Assembly: GCF_001507435.1 (NCBI RefSeq) | Contig: NZ_LMWH01000263.1 | Span: 1-38,341 of the forward strand | Source of the DNA: Streptomyces sp. NRRL F-5122 | GTDB lineage: Bacteria; Actinomycetota; Actinomycetes; Streptomycetales; Streptomycetaceae | Length of the DNA stretch: 38,341 nt | Direction: 5' to 3' | In this document: positions 24,154 through 32,736 of the stretch, one piece after another | Layout of the letters: every line of letters starts with the position of its first letter | Position numbering within the stretch: the stretch's first letter is position 1 | The notes under the pieces: model-generated | The model's database searches: none | Seen by the model: the letters and a program-made list of their open reading frames with translations, nothing else | What the model was told of the DNA's origin: nothing | Translations under genes and position numbers: made by a program

Positions 24154-24571
24154 CGCGCTCACCCCTCTGCCGCACCCAGGGCGAGGGGCGGGCCCGGCGT
24201 GCGAAACGTCCCCGGGCCGCCTCGGCGCTGAGGCCCAGGTGCGCCCCGATCTCGGCCCAGCTCGCCCCGGCCCGCCGGTCCGCGGCCACGGCCAGCAGCA
24301 CCAACTGCTCCGACAGCTCCGGGACCCGGGCCACCGCGGCACTGCAGCAGCCCGCGGGATCGTCCTGGCCCGCCCGCTCCGCCGCCAGCTGCACCTGCAG
24401 CAGCAGATCCGCACCCGCCGCGGCCATCGCCGCCCGGGCCTGTGCGCCGCTCTGCCACCGGCGCCGCGCCCGCCAGGCCGCCTGCCGGTGCGCCGGCCCG
24501 CAGTACCGGCGCCCGGGCCGTGCCACCCCGGGCAGCGATCCACCGCACCAGGCACACCGCACGTCACCCAT
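24140..24571 (-). CDS. Zinc-finger plus HTH small protein
   Basis: 143 residues, ATG 24571. The N-terminus CAWCGGSLPGVARPGRRYC...AHRQAAWRARRRW is a small C-x2-C...C-x3-H zinc motif. The C-terminal part WAEIGAHLGLSAEAARGRFA is a helix-turn-helix like sigma region 4. It overlaps the phosphatase start, so it probably controls or belongs with that signalling gene. A TAGTGT box lies six bases before the ATG, hinting at a leaderless transcript, though no good -35 is present. Function unknown beyond likely DNA binding. Confidence 0.75.
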   Translation of the reverse strand: MGDVRCAWCGGSLPGVARPGRRYCGPAHRQAAWRARRRWQSGAQARAAMAAAGADLLLQVQLAAERAGQDDPAGCCSAAVARVPELSEQLVLLAVAADRRAGASWAEIGAHLGLSAEAARGRFARRARPSPWVRQRGERGAPA

Positions 24572-24822
24572 AAACGGACACTACGCCCGTTGGGGGGTGA
24601 CGGCACCCGCACCTGGTGGGCGCTGTCGCTGCCCGGCCGCCGGCGCCGGAGCGACGGCCCGGGCTCTGGTCGGCCGGTCCCCGCCGCACGAAGCCGCGGG
24701 GTCGGCGCGCTGGGGGCCGGCGCACGCCGAAGGAGTGGCGCCTTCTTGCCCGGTGGGCGGGCTCAACGCCGGGCGGATCCCGCCCACTTGCCCGGCGGGT
24801 GTCGGTGACGTGTTCTGGCGGG

Positions 24823-25767
24823 TCAGGTGGTCGGGGCGTGGCCGGGAGCGGGCACGAGACGGTAGGTGCCGGCCTCGGATGCGACGGTGCCGGCGGTCGG
24901 CGGCGGGAAGTGGGTGCCCAGGACGAGGACGCCGGTGTCGCACAGGGCGGCCAGCAGGGCGCGGCGGCTGCATACGGCCTGTTCGGCGTCGGTGTCCACG
25001 CTGCTGGTGATGTGGGGGTGGGCGATCTGGACGGGGTGGTGGATGCAGTCGCCGGTGATGACGGCACACCGGTCGGTGCCGCCCAGTTCGACGGCGACCT
25101 GTCCCGGGGTGTGCCCGGGGGTGGCGAACAGCCGCACGCCGGGCGCCACTTCGACGCCCGTGCCGCCCGGCCCGGTCGCCGCGGGCACGTCGATCACCTC
25201 GAGCAGGCCGGCGTCGCGGATCGGGTGGAGCGAATCGCGCAGCACCTGCCGGTGCGGCGCATCCACCGGGGCGGCCGCCCAGTAGTCCCATTCGGCGGCG
25301 GAGGTCAGGTAGCGGGCGTGGGGGAAGGTGGGGACCCAGGTGCCGCCCTCGGCGCGGGTGTTCCAGCCGACGTGGTCGGTGTGCAGGTGGGTCAGGACGA
25401 CCAGGTCGACGGTGTCGGGCGCGAAACCGGCCCGCCTCAGCCGCTGCAGGTAGTCGGTGTTCAGCTGGTGCCAGGCGGGATCGGCGCGCGTCTTGCCGTT
25501 GCCGATGCCGGTGTCCACCACGATCCGCAGGCCGCCCGCCTCGACGGCGAAGCTGTGGCTGGCCAGTCGCAGGATGCCGACGTCGTCGGCGAAGTCGGGT
25601 CTGAGCCAGGGCACGTGGCGTACGAGGTGAGGGCTCGCGCCGGGCAGGAGCATGGGGCCGGTCGATGCGGGCAGCGCGGTTTCGTCGATCCGGTGCACCC
25701 GCAGGCCGCCCAGCCGCCAGGCCGGTGCGGGGCCGTGGGAGGCGGGCGGGGGAGCCGGCGGGCTCAT
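24823..25767 (-). CDS. Metallo-beta-lactamase-fold hydrolase
   Basis: 314 residues, ATG 25767 with AAGGA 6-7 nt upstream. MBL fold: T-H-L-H-T-D-H (His127, His129, Asp131, His132), ATPGHTPGQVAVEL, and VITGDCIHHPVQIAHPH with the bridging Asp. The sequence around DIGILRL...GLRIVVDTGIGN and the ending THFPPPTAGTVASEAGTYRL fit the group containing lactonases and methyl-parathion-hydrolase-like enzymes. No signal peptide, so it is cytosolic. Substrate not deducible. Confidence 0.9.
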   Translation of the reverse strand: MSPPAPPPASHGPAPAWRLGGLRVHRIDETALPASTGPMLLPGASPHLVRHVPWLRPDFADDVGILRLASHSFAVEAGGLRIVVDTGIGNGKTRADPAWHQLNTDYLQRLRRAGFAPDTVDLVVLTHLHTDHVGWNTRAEGGTWVPTFPHARYLTSAAEWDYWAAAPVDAPHRQVLRDSLHPIRDAGLLEVIDVPAATGPGGTGVEVAPGVRLFATPGHTPGQVAVELGGTDRCAVITGDCIHHPVQIAHPHITSSVDTDAEQAVCSRRALLAALCDTGVLVLGTHFPPPTAGTVASEAGTYRLVPAPGHAPTT

Positions 25768-26048
25768 GTGCGGTCCTTCACGGTCAGGAACGACGCCAGG
25801 CCTCCAGGTGCGCCACGGCCTCGAGGTCGGCTTCCCCGGGACGCGGACTGCTCGAGTCAGTACAGATCCACCTTTGCGCTGTGACTGTCGGGGTGCATCT
25901 CCAGCCGATGGCAAGGTTGCGGTGCTTGGCAGGGCGGTGTGGAGGAAGACGGCGGTGGTGGCCGCGGGTTGGCTGTCACTACGGGTGCCGCGACCACGTT
26001 CGAAAGTGCGTCGGTCGGCAAGGGCGTGCTTCGAAGCGGAGGGCCGGC

Positions 26049-26150
26049 TTACCGCAGGCCTCCGGGGAAGCGCTCCGTCACGCCGGGCAGGACGCGTGCG
26101 GCCTCGGCGACGGCGCCCTCGACGAAGGCGATGCGGTCGGCCTCCTCCAT
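26049..26150 (-). CDS. Short ORF with coding-like composition
   Basis: MEEADRIAFVEGAVAEAARV LPGVTERFPGGLR, 33 residues from ATG 26150 (or GTG 26156) to TAA. The frame stays open upstream into the end of the cyclodeaminase-family gene (HDVL and SRPHDVL precede). Codon use is typical of a real gene. It may be the leftover C-terminus of a longer protein or a small gene translationally coupled to the upstream one. Function unknown. Confidence 0.35.
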   Translation of the reverse strand: MEEADRIAFVEGAVAEAARVLPGVTERFPGGLR

Positions 26151-26188
26151 GAGCACGTCGTGCGGTCGGCTGAACTGGTCGCGCCTGG

Positions 26189-27136
26189 TCAGGACAGCAG
26201 GTCCAAGGTGGTGCCGGTCTTGTCCGCCTCGGCCTGCTGGTAGGCCAGCCAGGCCACGGCCAGGTCCTGCCAGGGCAGTCCGACGGGGGTGTAGGCGGTG
26301 ATCTCCTGGTCGTGGGTGCGTGCGGGGACCTGGCCGCGCAGGATCTCGCTCAGGGACGCGGCGGCTGTGGAGGCGGGCAGGCCGGCGCCTGCGAGGGCGC
26401 CGTGGGCGGTGACGAGCGCGACGTCGTCGACGATCAGGCGGGCGGAGGTGAGCACGCCGGGGGCGAGTTCCTGTTTTCCGGGCTCGTCGGAACCGAGCGA
26501 GGTCAGGTGCTGTCCCGGCCTGAGGTCCTCCGTGTGCAGCAAGGGGGTGCGGGCCCAGGTCGCCAGCACCACGGTGGAGGCCTCGGCGGCAACCTGCCGG
26601 GGGGAGGGGAGCACGGTGCCGCCGTGCCGGTGGGCGAAGGCGGCGGCGCGCTGCGGGTCGGTGTCGTGGACGACGAGGCGGTCCCAGGCGCGCAGGGCGC
26701 GCAGCCCGCGCAGGGTGAGTTCGGCCTGGGCGCCGGCTCCGATGACGCCGACGGTGTGGGGTGTGTCCCCGGCGGGCCGGGCGATCGCATGGGTGGCCAG
26801 CGCCGCGGCGAGGCCTGTACGCCAGGCGGTGACGGTGGCGGAGTCGATCAGGGCGAGCAGTTCGCCGTCGGCGCCGCTGTGCAGGCAGATCACCCCGCGC
26901 AGGGCGGGTGAGGCGTTAGGGAATTTCGCGTTCACCTTGACGGTGTAGGCGTTGATGCCCGGGAGCAGTCCGGGCAGCAGAGCCGTCGCCGTGCCGGGGA
27001 AGGGGAGGTCGGTGCGGACACGCCGGCCCGGGACCGTGTTCTGGGTGGAGGCGGTGAACCCCTCCCGCAGTGCCTGGATGCAGGCCAGGGGGTCGAGCAG
27101 GCTGAGCAGGTCGCTACGGGTCAGGATCCGGGTCAC
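26189..27136 (-). CDS. Ornithine cyclodeaminase/mu-crystallin family protein
   Basis: 315 residues from GTG 27136 (VTRILTRSDLLSLLDPLACI); no strong ribosome site. Family hallmarks: NAKFPNASPALRGVICLHSG, then a Rossmann domain VGVIGAGAQAELTLRGLRAL (about 130-150), DTDPQRAAAFAHRHGG and LTSLGSDEPGKQEL. Members include ornithine cyclodeaminase, alanine dehydrogenase and imine reductases, all NAD(P)-dependent. The specific reaction cannot be told. It runs towards the MBL-fold gene on the same strand but is separated by about 420 bp. Confidence 0.88.
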   Translation of the reverse strand: MTRILTRSDLLSLLDPLACIQALREGFTASTQNTVPGRRVRTDLPFPGTATALLPGLLPGINAYTVKVNAKFPNASPALRGVICLHSGADGELLALIDSATVTAWRTGLAAALATHAIARPAGDTPHTVGVIGAGAQAELTLRGLRALRAWDRLVVHDTDPQRAAAFAHRHGGTVLPSPRQVAAEASTVVLATWARTPLLHTEDLRPGQHLTSLGSDEPGKQELAPGVLTSARLIVDDVALVTAHGALAGAGLPASTAAASLSEILRGQVPARTHDQEITAYTPVGLPWQDLAVAWLAYQQAEADKTGTTLDLLS

Positions 27137-27493
27137 GCAGGTCAGGGTCTCACGCGTTCCGTATCTGTCGGGCCTGCCGCAACTCGCCGTGGCGTGCGGG
27201 CGCGGGGCTCGTAGTTTCCGCTCCGCTGCGAGGCGGCCCGCCGTACCGCGGGGTTTCGCCGGACGCGGGGTCGGTCTCCGCCGTGGCGCGGACCTCTGTC
27301 CGGGCAGGGGGCGGTCAGGGCCGCGGAGTCGTGTTCGCCCGGTTTGATCATGTGAGGGAAGAGCCGGCGCTTCGTGGCATCCTCGATCTCCATGGCCAAA
27401 GGAGAACTCGCAGAACTCCGGCGTTCGGGGCAATGGCCTTGACGGCGTGCTGCGTTGCCTGCCCGCGTCACCCAGCCTCTGCTCGGCATCCAC
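27137..27493. other. Intergenic, no gene seen
   Basis: About 355 bp between the cyclodeaminase start and the vWA-like gene end. A 16-codon plus-strand ORF (27392-27442) is too short to support. Confidence 0.4.
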
Positions 27494-28246
27494 TCAGCTC
27501 TTCCCCGTGGCGTGCTTCTTTCGCCAATGGATGAACGGCTTCAGCACGCCGCGATAGAAGAGATACTCGGGAGTTTCCTCGATCGAGTCCCATCCCCGGT
27601 AGAGGCTCACGTTCCTGATGTGCGGAGCCTCGGCCCGCAGGGCATCGAGATCGCCGAGCACGGAGGAGTTGATACCGGGGTCGCCCAGGAACTGCCAGAA
27701 CACATTCTTGCCGGAGGCCGCCTCCAGTTGATCGGCCAGAGCCGGTCCTTGCGAGTAGAGCCCCCAGAAGAAGAACAGGACGAGGGTGGGGGCGTCGCCC
27801 TCCGGGAGGTTCTGTGCAATCTCCTTGACCGCCTGGCCCGGGTCCTCCGAGTCGAAGAGCGCATAGCGCTCCGCGTGCTGAGTGAGCAGGTTTCCCGGTG
27901 CGGCATCCCGAGAGAGCAGGGGCGCTCGTGGCAAGACCCCCCAGTTGGCGATCCACTGTTCGGCATTCGACAGCCGAAGACTCGGCAGACGGTGCGCCTG
28001 TGACGTGTAGATCCACGGGTCCACATCCGACGTGGGCGATATGACCTCGCCCAGCACGGCGGCTCTTCGCACCATATCGGCCACGGTTCCGGCCTCGAAC
28101 GGATGACGATGCGCCCCCGGGAGGACCAGAACCACCCTGGTTGAGTTCCGCCGCACACCGCTGAAGCGTGCGGCCGCGGATGAAGCGATTCGTCCTTTAC
28201 GCAGGGCCATCCTGTTTTTTGACGGATGCACTTCACCAGAGGCCAT
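27494..28246 (-). CDS. TerF-like vWA-fold protein without MIDAS
   Basis: 250 residues from ATG 28246 (ATG 28210 possible). It follows the TerF/vWA outline: TRVVLVLPGAHRHPFEAGTV, ADMVRRAAVLGEV, SDVDPWIYTS, then APTLVLFFFWGLYSQGPALA, DQLEAASGKNVFWQFLGDPG, INSSVLGDLDALRAEA and a C-terminal FIHWRKKH. In true vWA proteins the first segment carries D-x-S-x-S for metal binding; here it reads L-P-G-A-H-R-H, and the second metal residue region reads FFFWGLY. So it looks like a vWA fold that lost its metal site, or a related fold. TerF proteins belong to tellurite/stress resistance clusters, but no other ter gene is here. Confidence 0.6.
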   Translation of the reverse strand: MASGEVHPSKNRMALRKGRIASSAAARFSGVRRNSTRVVLVLPGAHRHPFEAGTVADMVRRAAVLGEVISPTSDVDPWIYTSQAHRLPSLRLSNAEQWIANWGVLPRAPLLSRDAAPGNLLTQHAERYALFDSEDPGQAVKEIAQNLPEGDAPTLVLFFFWGLYSQGPALADQLEAASGKNVFWQFLGDPGINSSVLGDLDALRAEAPHIRNVSLYRGWDSIEETPEYLFYRGVLKPFIHWRKKHATGKS

Positions 28247-28372
28247 ATCCGGAGGGTATGGCCTCAGGGCCGCGGGGAGAGCGGGTTTGATCAGGGATTT
28301 TGTGGAGGGTGAGGGCGGTTTCGCACGGGAGACCCCCCGGAGGGAAGCCGGGGGAGAACCGGGTCGGGCCCG

Positions 28373-28400
28373 GCTCGACACCCCTGCGGGGGTGCCGAGC
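28373..28400. terminator. Strong hairpin between vWA-like and glycosyltransferase genes
   Basis: GCTCG-a-CACCCC-TGCG-GGGGTG-c-CGAGC: eleven paired bases with one internal mismatch. It lies about 130 bp after the glycosyltransferase stop (minus strand) and probably ends that transcript. Confidence 0.65.
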
Positions 28401-28531
28401 GGGACCACTTGCCCCCGGGGAGGATCCGCCCATGGGTGCGGCTGCCCTCGCCCGGCTCACAGGCCGGCTTGACCGCAGCCCGGACTGCGGCGTGGGCAGG
28501 CCCGTTCAGCTGCGGCTGCGGCAGGACCGGT

Positions 28532-30142
28532 TCAGCCGCCGACCGTGGTGGCCGAGGAGTCGCTGACGTAGGGGGCGGGTGTGCGGGTGTCCAGGGCCGC
28601 CTGGTGCGGGAAGGAGGAGAGCACCGGGGCGGGCTGCGGGGCGGCGGCGTCCTGCAGGGCCCGGTAGAGGCCGGCGGTGGCGGCGGCGTCGTCGGCGACT
28701 TCCACGCCGCTCTGGCGGGTGCCCCACTTGCCGCGGGTCATGGTGAGCATGGCGTAGATGCGGATCGGCAGCAGCAGCACCAGGTGCAGCAGCCCGTACA
28801 GGGGGGCCAGGGAGTAGATCCCGAGCCGGCCGACGAAGGTGACGCCCGGCCGGGGCACGTCGAGGTAGCGCACGCTGCGCGCGTATCCCATGACGGCGGT
28901 GAAGACGAGGTAGCCGGCCAGGTGGGCGGGGATGTTGCCGGGGTCGGTGGCGGGCTTGACGGCCAGTGAGGTCAGCGCGGCGCCGGTGAACACCAGCCAG
29001 GTCGCGACCTCCAGGAACGTCAGGTACCAGCCGGGGCGCAGGCGCGGCAGGTTGCGCAGCGCCCACTGGGACTCGCGGAAGAAGGACTTGTTCCACCGCA
29101 CCTGCTGGCGCAGGAAGTGCCCGAGGCGTTCGGGGACGGCGGTGTAGGCGACGGCGGTGGACTGGAAGAGGACCTGCCCGCGCATCAGGGAGTAGTTGGT
29201 CAGGCGGCGGTCGTCACCGAAGACGGCCGGGCGGCCCAGGAACTTCTGGGTGAGGAAGTCGTCCAGGTTGGCGTGGACGACGTCCGCGCGGTAGACGACC
29301 AGGGAGCCGCAGCAGCACAGCACCGAGCCGAGCCGTGAGTAGGCGGCGCGCTCGAAGAGGAAGGCGTTGCCGTAGCGCAGGTCTATCAGCCGGGTGAGCA
29401 GGTTCTTGCGCTGGTTGAGGGCGAGGACGAGACCGGTGACGGCCTTGACGCGCCGGTTGGACAGCGGCTTGATCAGTTCCGCGACCGCCTGGGGGTCCAG
29501 CACGGTGTCGCTGTCCACGCACAGGTAGGCGTCGGCGCCGGGACTGGCCCTGAAGCCGACCGCGAGGGCTTCGCGCTTGCCCTTGTTCTCGCTCTGGCGG
29601 TGGATGCGCAGGCCGATCCCGGCCCGGGCGAACTGCTCGGCCATCTCCTCGGCGGCCCGCACCGCGGACAGGTCGCCGCTCGCGTCGTCGACCACGTGCA
29701 CCAGGGACACCGGGCGGGACTGCGCCAGGATGCTGCGCAGGCTGCGCCGCAGGGTGCCGGGGTCCTCGTTGTAGGTGGGGATGATCGCGACCAGGTCGAG
29801 CCGGTCCGGGGCGGCGCCCTGCCGGTCGGCGGTGCGTGCGGCCTGGTAGGGCCGGTAGGTCAGGGACAGCAGCAGCTTCACGGAGAGCAGCCCGATGGCG
29901 GCCATGCCGTACAGGTGGAGGGTGCCGCTGATGACGTAGGCGGCCGCCGAGCCGGTGACGACGAAGGCGAGCAGGGACAGGCGCGGCAGCCTGGAGGTCC
30001 AGGAGGTCGGTCGGTCGGCCCGGTGCAGGCCGCGGGTTTTCCGGAAGGAGAGCTGGGGCACGTGGGCACGGCTTTCGTCTCGGTCGGGCGGGCGTGGCGG
30101 CAACTGCGCCGCACCGAATGCGCCCGGCTTCCCCCCACGCAT
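28532..30142 (-). CDS. Hyaluronan-synthase-like family-2 glycosyltransferase
   Basis: 536 residues from ATG 30142; GTG 30061 (MPQLSFRKTRG) is an alternative. Two membrane helices near the N-terminus (about 55-95), a GT-A domain with LVAIIPTYNEDPGTLRRSLR, VVDDASGD, LCVDSDTVLDPQ, GDDRRLTNYSL and the processive-enzyme motif RQQVRWNKS, then four or so C-terminal helices. The D, D-x-D, E/D-D, (Q/R)xxRW set marks processive membrane synthases (hyaluronan, chitin oligomer, cellulose). It probably makes and exports an extracellular polysaccharide; the sugar is not deducible. The upstream 100 bp are AT-rich (TATTTATATAGG), the lowest-GC stretch of the window and a likely promoter. Confidence 0.88.
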   Translation of the reverse strand: MRGGKPGAFGAAQLPPRPPDRDESRAHVPQLSFRKTRGLHRADRPTSWTSRLPRLSLLAFVVTGSAAAYVISGTLHLYGMAAIGLLSVKLLLSLTYRPYQAARTADRQGAAPDRLDLVAIIPTYNEDPGTLRRSLRSILAQSRPVSLVHVVDDASGDLSAVRAAEEMAEQFARAGIGLRIHRQSENKGKREALAVGFRASPGADAYLCVDSDTVLDPQAVAELIKPLSNRRVKAVTGLVLALNQRKNLLTRLIDLRYGNAFLFERAAYSRLGSVLCCCGSLVVYRADVVHANLDDFLTQKFLGRPAVFGDDRRLTNYSLMRGQVLFQSTAVAYTAVPERLGHFLRQQVRWNKSFFRESQWALRNLPRLRPGWYLTFLEVATWLVFTGAALTSLAVKPATDPGNIPAHLAGYLVFTAVMGYARSVRYLDVPRPGVTFVGRLGIYSLAPLYGLLHLVLLLPIRIYAMLTMTRGKWGTRQSGVEVADDAAATAGLYRALQDAAAPQPAPVLSSFPHQAALDTRTPAPYVSDSSATTVGG

Positions 30143-30304
30143 TCGCGGACAGTTAAATACGCGACACGGAAGAACAGATAGGGCATAGCTGGGTGATATG
30201 ACCCACAGTGTGTTATAGGCGTCCTATATAAATAGGCGGATCATTCCGCCCTGCGGGCGGGCAAGGGGTGTTCGGCCCGGGTTCACCACATACCTCCGAG
30301 GACG
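30143..30304. promoter_or_regulatory. AT-rich promoter region and hairpin
   Basis: Upstream of the glycosyltransferase. TATAGGCG and AATAGGCG repeats flank CCTATATAAATAGG near 30214-30238. A CCGCCC-TGC-GGGCGG hairpin lies at 30246-30260. Precise -10 and -35 boxes could not be fixed. Confidence 0.4.
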
Positions 30305-30604
30305 CCCCGGCCTTTCAGGCCGGGGAGGAATCGGCCCGCTGCGGAGCAGGGCAGGAAACGGGGTTTCGCCCCCCAGGGCGAAAGACCGCCCACATGATCG
30401 GGTAAGGCGTGCGGCGTGCGTTGCGAGAACCAAGCGCGCACACCGCGCCGATCGAGAACCAAGACGGCACGTGCACCTTCATGCTTTGCCGTACCAAACC
30501 GGGCTGGTCTCAACCCGGCTGGTGTTGATCGTGTAAGAGCTGCTGGTCGCTGACCCGCAGCCAACGTGAGCCAGGAATCCCCCTGCTTCAGCTGGGGGAG
30601 GATT
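30305..30604. mobile_element. IS200/IS605-like ends without transposase
   Basis: Two subterminal palindromes: CCCCGGCCT-TTC-AGGCCGGGG (30305-30325) followed by GAGGAATC, and CCCCC-tgCTTCAGct-GGGGG (30579-30598) preceded by GGAAT and followed by AGGATTCAAAG. These are the hairpin-plus-tail ends typical of Streptomyces IS200/IS605/TnpB elements. The about 250 bp between them contain no tnpA or tnpB that I can read. It is probably a non-autonomous or decayed element, or two separate right ends. The second end overlaps the stop codon of the phosphatase gene at 30604. Confidence 0.55.
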
Positions 30605-32736
30605 CAAAGCGTGGCGAGTGCGGGTGCGGGGGCGGGCACGGTGGCGGGCGGGAGGGCGAGTTCGGCCCAGATGGTCTTCCCGCCGGACTGCTGCCGGGTG
30701 CCCCAGCGCTCAGCGAGCTGCGCCACGATGAACAGTCCGCGTCCGCCCTCGTCGAAGGTGCGGGCCCGGCGCAGGTGGGGGGCGGTGTGGGCGCCGTCGG
30801 ACACCTCGCAGATCAGGGTGTCGTGCCGGATCAGGCGCAGCTGCACGGGGCTGCCGCCGTAGCGGATGGCGTTGGTGACCAGTTCGCTGACCACGAGTTC
30901 CGCGAGGAACGCCGCCTCCGGCAGCCCCCAGTGGGCCAGCTGGAGCGAGGCCAGGTCGCGGGCGCGGGCGACCTCGGAGAGGTCCTCCAGCAGTTCCCAG
31001 GCGACGGTGTGCCGGTCGTCCAGGGCCTGGGTGCGGGCGACGACGAGGGCGATGTCGTCGCGGGTGCGGTCGTCGACCAGCAGATCCAGCACGTGGTCGC
31101 AGGCCTCCTGCAGCGTGGGCTTCGGCTCGGACAGGGCCTGGAGCAGGCGTTCGAGGCGTTCGTCCAGACTGTGGCGGGGGGATTCGACGAGGCCGTCGGT
31201 GTACAGGGCGAGCAGGCTGCCCTCGGGCAGATGCACCTCGGCGGTTTCGAAGGGCAGGCCCCCCACGCCCAGCGGGGGACCGGCCGGGACGTCGAGGAAG
31301 CAGGCGCCCTCCCCGGGACGCACCACGGCCGGCGGGGGATGGCCGGCCCGGGCGGCGGTGCACAGCCGCGAGATCGGGTCGTAGACCATGTACAGGCAGG
31401 TCGCGACGAACTCGCCGACATCCGCATCGGCGACCGCGTCCTCGGCCCCGCCTGCCGGGGTGGGGGAGGTCTCGCTCTGCAGCCGGATGACGATGTCGTC
31501 GAGGTGGGTGAGCAGCTCGTCGGGCGGCAGGTCGATGTCGGCGAGGGTGCGCACCGCGGCCCGCAGCCGCCCCATCGCCGCCGAGGCGCGGATGCCGTGC
31601 CCGACCACGTCGCCCACGACCAGGGCGACCCGGGCCCCGGACAGCGGGATCACGTCGTACCAGTCGCCCCCCACACCCACCCCGATATCCGCGGGCAGAT
31701 AGCGCGCGACCGCCTGCACGGCCGGCTGCGGCGGGACCACCTGGGGCAGCAGACTGCGCTGCAGCGCCACCGAGGTGGCGCGCTCGTGGGTGTAGCGGCG
31801 GGCGTTGTCCACGCACACCGCGGCGCGCGCCGCGATCTCCTGCGCGAGCAGCACGTCGGCGGCGTCGAAGGGGTCCCGGTGCCGGGAGCGGGTGAACAGG
31901 GCCGCACCGAGGGTCACCCCGCGGGCGCGCAGCGGGACCGCCAGCGCGGAGTGCGGTGCCTGCATGCCGGTGCCGTCCGGATCGGCGGGCCAGTAGCCCT
32001 CGCCGTCGGCGGCGCCGGTGAACTGCCCGTGCACGGGGACGCCCCGCAGCAGGCTCAGGGCGGGCATCGAGCCCCGGCAGTAGGTGACGCTGCTGCGGCC
32101 GGGCGGTGCGGCGGCGGCGAGCGCGGCCGGCACCGACCGGCGGGCGGCGCGGCGCAGGGTGACCGGGCCCGCGTGCGGCCCCGGCGCGGGCTCCTCGCCC
32201 TTGAGGACCGGATCGAAGAGGTCGACCGCGGCATGGTCCGCGAAGCGTCGCACGGCGACCTCGGCGAGCTCCTCGGCGGTGCGGGCCACGTCCAGGGTGG
32301 CCCCGACCCGGCTGCTGGCCTCGCTGAGCAGCGTCAGCCGCTCCCGGGCGACCATCAGGCCTTTCAGGTGTCCCTCCGCGGCGATACGGGCGCGGCAGAC
32401 GGCCAGGCTGACCAGCAGCGAGGCGACCAGCGCGGTGATGACGGTGATCCGGCTGGCGTGGGACATGGACGGCAGCAGGATGCCGTAGGCGAGGATGCCG
32501 ACGGCCAGGTTCGCCAGGCCCACGACCAGGGTCTGCCGCAGCGGCACCAGAGCGGCGGCCACGACCGGGATCAGCGTGGAGTACTCGGCCATCCCCATGA
32601 CCTGCATGCCCGCGGCGGCCAGGACCAGCCGCGCGCCCGCGACCACCACCACGGCGATCAGCAGGGTGATGAAGGTGGCGCGGACGGGCGGGGCGGCGGT
32701 CCCGGCTCGGTGAGGGACCAGCGGGGTGCGGTGCAT
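30604..32736 (-). CDS. Membrane GAF-SpoIIE-HATPase phosphatase
   Basis: 710 residues from ATG 32736, chosen for its GAGGAGG site 5 nt upstream (the longer frame to 32799 lacks one). Order: four or so N-terminal membrane helices (about 20-130), a GAF domain (about 150-330, ALAVPLRARGVTLGAALFTR), a SpoIIE/PP2C domain (about 350-570: YLPADIGVGVGGDWYDVIPL, VVGDVVGHGIRASAAMGRLR, ALYTDGLVESPR, DDIALVVAR) and a C-terminal anti-sigma-type HATPase (about 585-705: LVVSELVTNAIRYGG, DEGGRGLFIVAQLA). It can both dephosphorylate an anti-anti-sigma factor and bind or phosphorylate one, typical of Streptomyces stress signalling. Its stop codon lies inside an IS200/IS605-like end, so the C-terminal residues may have been altered. 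Confidence 0.92.
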   Translation of the reverse strand: MHRTPLVPHRAGTAAPPVRATFITLLIAVVVVAGARLVLAAAGMQVMGMAEYSTLIPVVAAALVPLRQTLVVGLANLAVGILAYGILLPSMSHASRITVITALVASLLVSLAVCRARIAAEGHLKGLMVARERLTLLSEASSRVGATLDVARTAEELAEVAVRRFADHAAVDLFDPVLKGEEPAPGPHAGPVTLRRAARRSVPAALAAAAPPGRSSVTYCRGSMPALSLLRGVPVHGQFTGAADGEGYWPADPDGTGMQAPHSALAVPLRARGVTLGAALFTRSRHRDPFDAADVLLAQEIAARAAVCVDNARRYTHERATSVALQRSLLPQVVPPQPAVQAVARYLPADIGVGVGGDWYDVIPLSGARVALVVGDVVGHGIRASAAMGRLRAAVRTLADIDLPPDELLTHLDDIVIRLQSETSPTPAGGAEDAVADADVGEFVATCLYMVYDPISRLCTAARAGHPPPAVVRPGEGACFLDVPAGPPLGVGGLPFETAEVHLPEGSLLALYTDGLVESPRHSLDERLERLLQALSEPKPTLQEACDHVLDLLVDDRTRDDIALVVARTQALDDRHTVAWELLEDLSEVARARDLASLQLAHWGLPEAAFLAELVVSELVTNAIRYGGSPVQLRLIRHDTLICEVSDGAHTAPHLRRARTFDEGGRGLFIVAQLAERWGTRQQSGGKTIWAELALPPATVPAPAPALATL

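Noticed and set aside
27392..27442. 16-codon plus-strand ORF (MAKGELAELRRSGQWP).
   Set aside because: Too short and without a ribosome site or context to support it.
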